From positions 1-32,199 of the forward strand of contig JAGYKB010000024.1 of assembly GCA_018401885.1 (NCBI GenBank): DNA of 32,199 nucleotides, in the 5' to 3' direction. Source of the stretch: Gammaproteobacteria bacterium (GTDB lineage: Bacteria > Pseudomonadota > Gammaproteobacteria > Pseudomonadales > Pseudohongiellaceae). Positions within the stretch are counted from its first letter, which is position 1; each line of letters starts with the position of its first letter. Shown piece by piece: positions 25,061 through 32,199 of this stretch. The position numbers were made by a program, and so were the translations under genes. The notes below the pieces were generated by a model. The model did not search any database. It was not told where the DNA came from and saw only the letters and a list, made by a program, of their open reading frames with translations.

Positions 25061-26436
25061 GAAAAAGGCTAATCTTTTTTATTGTCAGTGTGGTCGGGCT
25101 CGTTGTGGCCTTATTGTTTGGACTTAGCTTGATCGGAATAAGCCCTGCATACATCGTCAGCGCACCTGCGGTCGCAACGGGTATCGGGGCTAAGCTGCTG
25201 TGTAGTTCTCGCTATGTTAGCGGTTTTTCCGAGCACCAATCGTTTGATGATCTAGTGCAGTATTCCGGAATACTTGATCAATTAACTGTTCGCTACGAAG
25301 ACGACGAAAAAACGGTGAGTGCCTCACTGTTCGGGCTAGCAGAGAAATCTTCCACTTACCTGCCTGGCTTAGGCTGCAGTGTCGACTATGAAGGATTCGA
25401 TACTCGCTATTCGCTCGCGCAATTTATCGAGGAGCCTCGAGTAAATGAATCGGAGACCGCCGAGAATCTGGCTTGGCCACTGACCGATCACGTTGCAACG
25501 GTGGAGCCGGAGGTGCAATCGCTTATCGAGACGCTAGTGCTCGAAGATAACGCTGCGGGTCTTAACACGAGAGCGCTGCTAGTGGTGAAAGGGGGGAAGA
25601 TACTAGGCGAGGCTTATGCTCAAGGTGCCGACGCACAGACACCGCTTTTGGGTTGGTCGATGGCGAAAAGTTTAACCGCAGTCATGCTCGCAAGTTTGGA
25701 GTATCGTGGTTTGATCGACCTCGCGGCGCCTGCGTCGTTTAATGAATGGGCGAATGACGAGCGCGCGCAGATTAGGATTACAGACCTATTAACAATGACG
25801 GATGGCCTAGCCTTCTCCGAGGAATACAATCCTGGCGACGATGCGACTGCAATGCTCTTCGATTCGCCATCTGCAGCCGACTATGTCCTTGCCAAGCCGC
25901 TGGCTCATGAGCCAGGTTCGCATTTTAACTACAGCTCAGGCACAGCGAATTTGCTCGCTCGCCTATATCAACAGGCTTTAGGCGGTCCGGCTGCGGCACG
26001 GTCTGACTATGAACAGAATATCGCTGCAGTACTTGGCTTTCAGAACGCAGTATTTGAGACTGATGCGGCAGGTGGATTCGTAGGCAGCTCTTACCTCTAT
26101 GCCTCGGCGCGAGACTGGGCGCGGATTGGGCAAGTGATGCTAAACGCTGGCGAGATTAACGGTCAGCGGCTATTTAGCACCGATTGGGTCGATCGAGCCA
26201 CGCAGCATAATGCGTCTCTCAATCATCCAGCCTACGGCTATCAATGGTGGCTCAACGCCGGCAATCAGTCGCTCAGATGGCCGTCGCTTCCCAAAGATAG
26301 CTTCGCAGCTATGGGCAATCGTCAGCAGCTGGTGATGGTGATTCCAAGCGCCGATGTGGTGATCGTTCGTTTAGGTTGGACTGCGGGACGCTATCCCGAC
26401 AATGAGAATTTCAAGCGCATACTCGATGCGCTTTAA
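25057..26436 (+). CDS. beta-lactamase-fold serine hydrolase (class C / NylB-like)
   Basis: This 459-residue protein has an N-terminal membrane anchor or signal (about 5-27) and a C-terminal serine hydrolase domain of the beta-lactamase/penicillin-binding superfamily. The nucleophile motif is SMAK at 201-204. The second motif reads YSS (in FNYSSGTANLLARL) rather than the YxN of class C beta-lactamases. The pattern with GYQWWLNAGN and a final AAMGNRQQLVMVIP resembles 6-aminohexanoate-dimer hydrolases and EstB-like esterases. It is more likely an amide or ester hydrolase than an antibiotic-resistance enzyme. The start is the ATG overlapping the MFS stop (ATGA); a longer frame upstream lies inside the MFS gene and is rejected. 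Confidence 0.83.
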   Translation: MRKRLIFFIVSVVGLVVALLFGLSLIGISPAYIVSAPAVATGIGAKLLCSSRYVSGFSEHQSFDDLVQYSGILDQLTVRYEDDEKTVSASLFGLAEKSSTYLPGLGCSVDYEGFDTRYSLAQFIEEPRVNESETAENLAWPLTDHVATVEPEVQSLIETLVLEDNAAGLNTRALLVVKGGKILGEAYAQGADAQTPLLGWSMAKSLTAVMLASLEYRGLIDLAAPASFNEWANDERAQIRITDLLTMTDGLAFSEEYNPGDDATAMLFDSPSAADYVLAKPLAHEPGSHFNYSSGTANLLARLYQQALGGPAAARSDYEQNIAAVLGFQNAVFETDAAGGFVGSSYLYASARDWARIGQVMLNAGEINGQRLFSTDWVDRATQHNASLNHPAYGYQWWLNAGNQSLRWPSLPKDSFAAMGNRQQLVMVIPSADVVIVRLGWTAGRYPDNENFKRILDAL

Positions 26437-26476
26437 TTTGAGGTATCCGCTGGGCTAACGGGCCCTAGCAATGTGC

Positions 26477-26884
26477 CTAAAATTTCCACCTCTCGGGGGC
26501 CCTCGTTACTCGCCCTTCGAGATCGGTCCAGATGTGCTGAGTGCTTCCAGTCACTAAAACGCGGTCGTCTTTGGTATTTCTAATCTCGTAATTAAAAGTG
26601 AGCCTGCGACTTTTATTCTCTGCGATCCACGCTCTGACGCGAGCACGATCGCCGTAAACGAGACTACCAACATAGCGCACCTGAACTTCAGTAACAGGGA
26701 GGCGATAGCCATCGGCTTCGACCAACGCGTAGTCACTGCCCTGCGCGCGCATGTAATGACTGCGTGCCTCTTCGAAATAAACAATGTAGCTGGCATGGTG
26801 AACGACGCCCATTGCATCGGTTTCCGCATAGCGTACGGGAAATTCGGCGGTTGCTTCTTTGCGCTGTTCTGAGCGGCTATCCAT
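26477..26884 (-). CDS. YbgC-type acyl-CoA thioesterase (4HBT hotdog fold)
   Basis: This 135-residue hotdog-fold thioesterase has the 4HBT/YbgC active-site region FPVRYAETDAMGVVHHASYI, with the Asp of ETDAMG as the expected catalytic residue, and YFEEARSHYM after it. It would hydrolyse acyl-CoA thioesters in the cytoplasm. The start is placed at ATG 26884, nine bases after AAGGAT on the minus strand; a TTG at 26929 would add 15 residues without a ribosome-binding site. It is convergent with the hydrolase gene and stands alone. Confidence 0.88.
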   Translation of the reverse strand: MDSRSEQRKEATAEFPVRYAETDAMGVVHHASYIVYFEEARSHYMRAQGSDYALVEADGYRLPVTEVQVRYVGSLVYGDRARVRAWIAENKSRRLTFNYEIRNTKDDRVLVTGSTQHIWTDLEGRVTRAPERWKF

Positions 26885-27094
26885 TAAATCGTGATCCTTT
26901 TGAAAGCGCTTCCAGCCAAAAGTAGCCAAGAGTGACTAAAGAATAGCTGAGAGAATGATTAGGTGGCGCCAGCCTTTTCTAGCGAAGAGCGCCTCTTCAC
27001 GTTAGGATACCTTAATCTTCACCGGACGCCGAGGGTTCCGCGGCACAGGCGAGTTTTAGAGACGCAACCGATTCGCAGTAAGAGATCTTAGCCG

Positions 27095-28093
27095 ATGCTA
27101 AATTTTCCAGAACCTCCTAAAAGTTACAGTTCGGTATTCCTAGAAGAAACCGACAAGCCGTTGCCGATAAAAATCGATCCCCGAACCCGCTATGCGTTCT
27201 TTAGTACGATCGCCACAGGCGGCAAGTCGCTTATTAAGTCGTGTAAAGATCTGCATCTTTCTCGATTCGTTTGCTACAAGACGCTCAAACCGGAATTTGC
27301 CAATAACGAAATTGAGCAGAAGCGCCTCATTCGTGAAGCGCGCGTAACGGCGATGTTGCAGCATCCAAACACGGTGCCTACCTACGAGCTCTCGCGTGAC
27401 CCGCGCGGGAACCCCTATTTCACGATGAAATTGGTCCATGGTTACACACTGCGAGAGATTTTTGACTATCGTGAGCGCTATGACCTCACGCAGCTCATGG
27501 AAGTGATTATGCAGGTCGCGTATGCGTTGGAATATGCGCATAACCATGGCGTGGCGCATCGGGATATTAAGCCGGAGAACATCCTAGCGGGCCCATTCGG
27601 AGAGGTCTTGTTACTGGATTGGGGCTTGGCAAAGGTATGGCATCCAGATGGAAAGGGCGCAACGGTGTCGGGCGCTGCAGGGTTAGTCGACGAAGACGAG
27701 GCAGTGGCAGCAGCCGCGAATAAAGTAATCGAAGACATTACCTTGACCGGGCAGGGCAAGGCGCAAGGTACGGCTCACTACATGTCGCCAGAGCAGATTA
27801 ACCTTGATCCGACAATCGATCATCGTACCGATATTTACAGTCTGGGTGCTGTCCTTTACGAGGCGCTTTGCGGCCAGGCTCCGCCGTTGGGTGAAAAAAT
27901 GCATCAGATTATTAGCAGCGCATTGAACGATAAACCCGCGCCACCGTCGACTCTAAGTAAGCAGCCGGTACCCCCTTTGCTCGAGCAGATCGCGATGCGC
28001 TGCCTCGAAAAAGAGCCTGCCGCGCGTTACGGTAGTATGGCGCAGGTGATCAGGTTGATGCATCAAGACTGGCGGTCTGGGTTAGCGCGGTAA
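27095..28093 (+). CDS. Hanks-type serine/threonine protein kinase
   Basis: This 332-residue kinase consists almost wholly of the catalytic domain, with no transmembrane helix, PASTA or other sensor domain, so it is cytoplasmic. Visible kinase motifs are Lys62 (VCYKTL), Glu81 in the C-helix (IREARV), HRDIKPEN at 155-162, DWG at 175-177 in place of DFG, and GTAHYMSPEQ at 225-234. The glycine-rich loop (STIATGGKSLIKSC, 37-50) is irregular. A 30-residue insertion between DWG and GTAHY (about 182-217) is Ala/Glu-rich. The DWG variant occurs in active bacterial kinases. Its targets are unknown; the next gene, a lipoprotein hydrolase, starts 42 bp downstream on the same strand. Confidence 0.92.
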   Translation: MLNFPEPPKSYSSVFLEETDKPLPIKIDPRTRYAFFSTIATGGKSLIKSCKDLHLSRFVCYKTLKPEFANNEIEQKRLIREARVTAMLQHPNTVPTYELSRDPRGNPYFTMKLVHGYTLREIFDYRERYDLTQLMEVIMQVAYALEYAHNHGVAHRDIKPENILAGPFGEVLLLDWGLAKVWHPDGKGATVSGAAGLVDEDEAVAAAANKVIEDITLTGQGKAQGTAHYMSPEQINLDPTIDHRTDIYSLGAVLYEALCGQAPPLGEKMHQIISSALNDKPAPPSTLSKQPVPPLLEQIAMRCLEKEPAARYGSMAQVIRLMHQDWRSGLAR

Positions 28094-28135
28094 AAAAACA
28101 AGAATAACAAAGAATGACACTACGAGGGGTTCAGT

Positions 28136-29923
28136 GTGAATAGCCAATTTCAAAGCAACCTAAGGTTGCGAGACAACGCCGAACGCGGAGCGCGCGTTAA
28201 AATTCTCTCCGGTGCAGCGCTATTACTCTCAACGATGTTTCTCGGGGCTTGTACAGATGAGCCTACGACAATGACAGGCGCAAAGGCGACAGTCCCCGAG
28301 TCGGTCGCCGATTCTGTTTATATTGGCGAGCATATTATTTCGATGACCGGTGTAAATCCTGGCGCGGTTGCCGTGCGCGGCGATCGAATTCTCGCCACTG
28401 GCTCGGCACAGGAAATTGCGCCTTTAATCGGTGAGTCAACGCGGGTCATAGAGCTTGGAGAGCAAGCCTTGCTGCCAGGGTTCATCGATGCACATGGTCA
28501 TTTCTCCGCTCTTGCTCGCACCGCAGACTATGTTGACCTTTCACCTCCACCTGTAGGCGGCGCCGAGTCGATAGCCGATATCGTGCGTGCGCTGAGGCTT
28601 GCGATCGAGCAAAGCAGCATACCCGCGGGCACGCTTGTAACGGGGTTTGGCTATGACGATTCGCTGCTCGAGGAACGCCGGCATCCGACACGTTTCGATC
28701 TTGACGAGGCGTCGGCGTCTCATCCAATCGTGATCCGGCACGTGTCGGGGCATCTTGCGGTCGGTAATTCCTTGGCACTTGCTGACGCCGGCATTAACGC
28801 AGAGACGCCCGACCCAGCCGGAGGCATCGTGCGTCGGCTTGAAGACGGTGCCCCCGACGGTGTGATGGAAGAGACCGCCATGACGCTTTTGCCCGATGCG
28901 ATTGCGAATCTTACTCCCGAGCGATTCGCAGAGCTAAGGCGTCAGGCCCTCCAGATCTATGCGGGCTACGGGATAACAACCATCCAAGACAGTAATCTAC
29001 CGCTCGACTACATCGAAATGCTGAGGCAAGAAGCAGCCTCTGAGGCCTACCCTGTTGACATGGTTGCCTATGCAATGGCCAATCCTCTGGGTGACGAGGC
29101 GCTCGATTCAATCGAGGTCGAGCAAAATTATGTGAACGGGTTCAGGCTCGGAGGAATCAAGTTTACACTCGACGGCTCGCCTCAAGGTCGCACCGCTTGG
29201 CTGACTGAACCCTACGAGCAGGGCCCGCCAGGGGCGGCAGACGACTATGTTGCCTACCCGAGCTATGAGCCATCCGAATACCTTCGGCGCATCCCCGCGA
29301 TAATAGAGCGCGGCTTACCCGCGCTCGTACACGTGAACGGCGATGCGGCGATCGACCTGATGCTCGAAGGTTTGGAATCGATCGCGCAGAAGGGCCCGTT
29401 GCCCGATCACCGCAGTGTCGCCATTCACGCGCAGCTTGCTCGACCCGACCAGCTCGACCGCATGCGTGAACTTGGCGTGTTGCCGTCGTTTTACGCGGTG
29501 CATCCTTTTTTCTGGGGCGATTGGCATCGACTGAGTTTTGGCGATGAACGCGCAAGTTTTATCAGTCCGCTGCGTGCTGCCCTCGACCGCGGAATCTCAA
29601 TTACGATTCATAACGATTCGCCAGTTGTGCCTCCCGATATCATGCGGCTAGTCTCAATCGCGGTAAATCGCGAGACGCGCAGCGGGTATGTTCTCGGACC
29701 AGATCAGCGCGTCGATGTTATGGAAGCGCTGCATGCTGTAACCCTCGGCGCGGCCTATCAGTATTTCGAAGAGAATGAGAAAGGCTCTTTAGAGGCGGGT
29801 AAACGCGCAGACTTCGTCATACTTGCGCAAGACCCGCGCATCGTCGAAAGCAAGGCGCTAGCCAACATCGAAATCATAGAGACCATTTCACGCGGCGTAA
29901 GCGTTTTCAGAAGAGATCAATAG
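28136..29923 (+). CDS. lipoprotein amidohydrolase, YtcJ-like (Amidohydro_3)
   Basis: This 595-residue metal-dependent hydrolase has a lipoprotein signal: a charged n-region, then ILSGAALLLSTMFLGAC with the lipobox Cys at 39. The amidohydrolase domain begins at about 60, with the metal site HGH at 120-122 (GFIDAHGHFSAL). Later come HVNGDAAID, VAIHAQLA and ITIHNDSPVVPP, and a C-terminal composite domain ending GSLEAGKRADFVIL. This order is that of YtcJ-like exoenzyme regulators/amidohydrolases. It probably acts at the periplasmic membrane face; the substrate is unknown. The GTG start has GAGGGG six bases upstream. Confidence 0.88.
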   Translation: MNSQFQSNLRLRDNAERGARVKILSGAALLLSTMFLGACTDEPTTMTGAKATVPESVADSVYIGEHIISMTGVNPGAVAVRGDRILATGSAQEIAPLIGESTRVIELGEQALLPGFIDAHGHFSALARTADYVDLSPPPVGGAESIADIVRALRLAIEQSSIPAGTLVTGFGYDDSLLEERRHPTRFDLDEASASHPIVIRHVSGHLAVGNSLALADAGINAETPDPAGGIVRRLEDGAPDGVMEETAMTLLPDAIANLTPERFAELRRQALQIYAGYGITTIQDSNLPLDYIEMLRQEAASEAYPVDMVAYAMANPLGDEALDSIEVEQNYVNGFRLGGIKFTLDGSPQGRTAWLTEPYEQGPPGAADDYVAYPSYEPSEYLRRIPAIIERGLPALVHVNGDAAIDLMLEGLESIAQKGPLPDHRSVAIHAQLARPDQLDRMRELGVLPSFYAVHPFFWGDWHRLSFGDERASFISPLRAALDRGISITIHNDSPVVPPDIMRLVSIAVNRETRSGYVLGPDQRVDVMEALHAVTLGAAYQYFEENEKGSLEAGKRADFVILAQDPRIVESKALANIEIIETISRGVSVFRRDQ

Positions 29924-29971
29924 CAGCTGTCGGGGCGTTCGATTGTGGCATTAGCTGCACGACTTATATCT

Positions 29972-29995
29972 TACATCGCGATCTACATCGCGACC
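29972..29995. repeat. two tandem 12-bp repeats
   Basis: TACATCGCGATC and TACATCGCGACC lie head to tail in the short gap between the amidohydrolase and dehydrogenase genes, followed by a partial third unit (tacac). No function is evident. Confidence 0.7.
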
Positions 29996-30067
29996 TACAC
30001 TATTTAACGGACCGGTAGCTGAGCCAAAACGTCAGCAATCGGATTCATCTAATTGAGGAGTGGAACA

Positions 30068-30967
30068 ATGACCGAGTCTAATGCACTGGGCGAGGATGCC
30101 ATCGCTTATCGCGTGGCGTTTATTGGTTTAGGCGTGATGGGCTATCCCATGGCGGGTCATCTGGTGAAGAGTGGCCACGCGGTTGCCGTTTATAACCGCA
30201 GCGCGGACAAGGCAGAGGGTTGGCGAGAAGAGTTCGGGGGGGCTATTTTCGCGACGCCTGCGCTAGCCGCAGCCGACTGCGATTTTGTCTGTGTCTGCGT
30301 CGGAAATGATAATGATGTGAGACAGGTGGTGCTCGGGGATGATGGGGTGCTAGCAGGAATGAAGGCGGGTGCGGTGCTCATCGACCATACCACCGCATCT
30401 GCAAAGCTTGCGCGTGAACTTGCGCATTTAGCAGGCGAGCGCGGAATTCATTTTCTGGATGCGCCTGTGTCGGGAGGCCAGTCAGGTGCAGAGAACGCAC
30501 AGCTGACCATAATGGTGGGGGGAGAGGGGGCAGCGTACCAACAGGCTGCCCCGGTGTTAGCGGCGTATTCCCGCTTCAGTAAATTACTCGGTCCCTCAGG
30601 AAGCGGGCAGCTTGCCAAGATGGTTAATCAGATCTGTATCGCAGGCATTGTCGAAGGACTGGCCGAAGGGCTGAGTTTCGCCCGCAATGCGGGGCTCGAT
30701 GGTGAAGCACTGATCGAGACAATTTCCAAAGGTGCGGCAGGCTCATGGCAGATGGAAAACCGCCATAAGACGATGCTGGCGGGCGAATACGATTTTGGAT
30801 TTGCGGTAGATTGGATGCGCAAGGATCTCGGCATTGCGCTGGCCGAAGCCGAGAGCAATGGCACGCAGCTTCCGCTAGCTGGATTGGTTGATAGCTTCTA
30901 TGAGGAGATCCAGAGAGCTGGAGGTGGGCGGCTCGATACCTCGAGTTTGCTTAAGCGGTACGATTAG
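30068..30967 (+). CDS. beta-hydroxyacid dehydrogenase (3-hydroxyisobutyrate dehydrogenase family)
   Basis: This 299-residue NAD(P)-dependent enzyme has an N-terminal Rossmann fold with FIGLGVMGYPMAGHL (GxGxxG type), the family signature DAPVSGGQSGAENAQLTIMVGG mid-protein, and GSGQLAKMVNQ containing the catalytic Lys. The set is typical of 3-hydroxyisobutyrate, tartronate semialdehyde and related dehydrogenases; the exact substrate cannot be assigned. The start is ATG 30068, seven bases after GAGGAG; the TTG at 30053 is itself within that ribosome-binding region. No close downstream partner gene. Confidence 0.93.
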   Translation: MTESNALGEDAIAYRVAFIGLGVMGYPMAGHLVKSGHAVAVYNRSADKAEGWREEFGGAIFATPALAAADCDFVCVCVGNDNDVRQVVLGDDGVLAGMKAGAVLIDHTTASAKLARELAHLAGERGIHFLDAPVSGGQSGAENAQLTIMVGGEGAAYQQAAPVLAAYSRFSKLLGPSGSGQLAKMVNQICIAGIVEGLAEGLSFARNAGLDGEALIETISKGAAGSWQMENRHKTMLAGEYDFGFAVDWMRKDLGIALAEAESNGTQLPLAGLVDSFYEEIQRAGGGRLDTSSLLKRYD

Positions 30968-31417
30968 CGATTTAGATAGGCTTTGGCGAGCGTGCTTTTT
31001 GAGTACTGGCATATCCAAAGGGGGTTCACCTGCGATGGATTTTAAATACAACGCATTGAAAATTATAATTTTTTTCTTATTCATTAGGTGTAATATTTTT
31101 AAGTAATATTGAGTTAAAACTGGGGTTTGACAGGAAAGTCATAAGTACATACGATCAGAGAGGTCGAAAAAACAGATATATCAATAGTTAGTCGACTAAA
31201 GTCTAGAAATCGGTGTGAGATTAAAAAAGACAAGTGGATTTGCACTCGCAATTTCGCATGCGACAAAGGAGTAGAAACGACTAATACCGTTTCTTTTTGT
31301 TGGCACAAGCTCTGCATCTCAACCCTATTTACTAGCAAAGATAAGAATAGAGGTAGGTTGGAGTAGTCGCGTCATGCGGCTACCAAGCTTTCCCGCACTA
31401 ATCTCTGGAGAGACAAT
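30968..31417. other. 450-bp AT-rich intergenic leader without a gene
   Basis: No convincing gene is present. The region is strongly A+T-rich from about 31030 to 31330. It holds a good sigma70-type promoter (listed separately) and a perfect 12-bp palindrome TTAGTCGACTAA at 31188-31199, which would lie in the transcript leader. I see no match to cobalamin or other riboswitches that I know. Confidence 0.55.
31127..31155 (+). promoter_or_regulatory. sigma70-type promoter with long leader before a TonB receptor
   Basis: TTGACA (31127-31132) is followed after exactly 17 bases by TACGAT (31150-31155). This is the best promoter match in the window. Transcription would start near 31162, giving a leader of about 255 bases before the ATG at 31418. 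Confidence 0.6.
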
Positions 31418-32199
31418 ATGAGTTTTAAGAATAAGGCTATTCCCTATAAGCGTAGTTTGCTTTGTGCGGCAGTTTCACTTTCGCTTCTCCCACTTGCAGG
31501 TCAGACGATTGCGCAAGATGAGGGCATCGAAGAAGTTGTGGTGACGGGGTCGTTTATCCGTCGTAGTGAAGGCTTCCAATCTGCCTCTCAGGCAACTCAG
31601 CTAACCGCTGAGGACCTCGAAGCGCAGGGCACGCTAAACCTCGGTGAGGTTATTCAAAATCTTACCTTTGTAAACGGTGCCGCGTCCGCGATCACTAATA
31701 CTATTCAAGGTACGTCAGACCGTAGCTCTAACATCGATCTCCGAGGATTGGGTCCGCGCTCGACCCTGACTCTGCTCGACGGTAAGCGTCTGGCTAACCA
31801 AAACGTCAATACTCAAATTCCTACCATTGCGATTCAGCGTCTTGATATCGTAGCGGACGGTGCAGCGGCACTCTACGGTAACGAGGCTGTGGCGGGTGTT
31901 GTAAACTTCGTCCCTTACAAGTCATTCGATGGTCTTCGTGTAGAAACTTATGCCGAAGGTGATGACCGTGGAGACTACGACGAGCATTCGGTTCAAATGC
32001 TCTGGGGTGGCGACATTGGCGATCTAGACGTTGTGGTAGCCGGTCAATTCCGCTCAAACTCTCGTCTGGGATGGGACGAGCGTCCCGTGCTTGCTAACTC
32101 AGGTCTGACAATCTCTAGTAACTCTCCGGGTAACTGGTCTGCCCCAGTTCGCGGAGCGGACGGGCAGTATACAGGCGCGTTCAAAAATGCAATCGACCC
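31418..32199 (+). CDS. TonB-dependent receptor, 3' end outside the window
   Basis: The first 260 residues of a TonB-dependent outer-membrane receptor are present. A signal peptide (about 1-32, LCAAVSLSLLPLAGQTIA) is followed by a TonB box (EEVVVTG, about 38-44). A plug domain then runs with SQATQLTAEDLEAQG, NIDLRGLGPRSTLTLLDGKR and QRLDIVADGAAALYGNEAVAGVVN, continuing into the barrel. The pattern is that of the large catabolic TonB receptors of marine gammaproteobacteria, though the ligand is unknown. GGAG lies seven bases before the ATG. The gene is cut by the window end, not broken. Confidence 0.92.
   Translation, partial: MSFKNKAIPYKRSLLCAAVSLSLLPLAGQTIAQDEGIEEVVVTGSFIRRSEGFQSASQATQLTAEDLEAQGTLNLGEVIQNLTFVNGAASAITNTIQGTSDRSSNIDLRGLGPRSTLTLLDGKRLANQNVNTQIPTIAIQRLDIVADGAAALYGNEAVAGVVNFVPYKSFDGLRVETYAEGDDRGDYDEHSVQMLWGGDIGDLDVVVAGQFRSNSRLGWDERPVLANSGLTISSNSPGNWSAPVRGADGQYTGAFKNAID

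Noticed and set aside
25057..26436. Antibiotic-resistance beta-lactamase
   Set aside because: YSS replaces the YxN motif and the overall pattern is that of NylB/EstB-like hydrolases, so a resistance role is not supported.
1..32199. CRISPR array, insertion sequence, prophage, tRNA or rRNA genes
   Set aside because: I found no regular repeat-spacer array, transposase, integrase, phage structural gene or cloverleaf-type sequence on either strand by eye.

Overview
The window looks like a chromosomal segment of a free-living, probably marine gammaproteobacterium. The evidence is two TonB-dependent receptors, Hsp33, a CRY-DASH photoreceptor, many exported proteins and moderate GC. I cannot fix the genus; a Cellvibrionales/Halieaceae-like bacterium is only a guess. 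There are 22 intact or window-truncated protein genes and one decayed gene. I see no rRNA, tRNA, CRISPR array, insertion sequence or phage gene.

Layout. 1-2428: a terminator from an upstream gene, a short tandem repeat and a leftward TonB-dependent receptor. 2670-4919: a visibly AT-richer four-gene rightward block with an orphan HEYFH metalloprotease-like protein, a short HlyC/MceI-type acyltransferase, a 107-residue glycine-rich anionic peptide with a possible double-glycine leader, and a three-helix membrane protein. This combination resembles a minimal class II microcin (bacteriocin) locus with an acyltransferase-type maturation enzyme, and is the best candidate for an undescribed system here. 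5016-5888: hslO.

6185-8442 and 18968-21530: two copies of a two-gene module. Each has an exported c-type cytochrome fused to a PHM/DBM-like type II copper monooxygenase, plus an exported partner protein ending in a QCCW-x-N-x-Y motif. A third, divergent member (21940-23706) adds an N-terminal thioredoxin-like domain and has lost the HxH copper ligands. An MFS transporter and a beta-lactamase-fold hydrolase follow it closely. Together these suggest periplasmic oxidation of an unknown substrate with import and hydrolysis functions nearby (inference).

Between the two modules lie an OxyR-like LysR regulator lacking the peroxidatic cysteine, divergent from a beta-carbonic anhydrase; a SulP transporter gene broken by many frameshifts; an RNase J-type nuclease; CRY-DASH; an exported SMP-30/NHL-type propeller; and a large STAND-type HTH-NTPase-TPR regulator. 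The right end (26477-32199) holds a 4HBT thioesterase, a Hanks-type kinase, a lipoprotein YtcJ-like amidohydrolase, a beta-hydroxyacid dehydrogenase and the 5' part of a second TonB-dependent receptor behind a long AT-rich leader.
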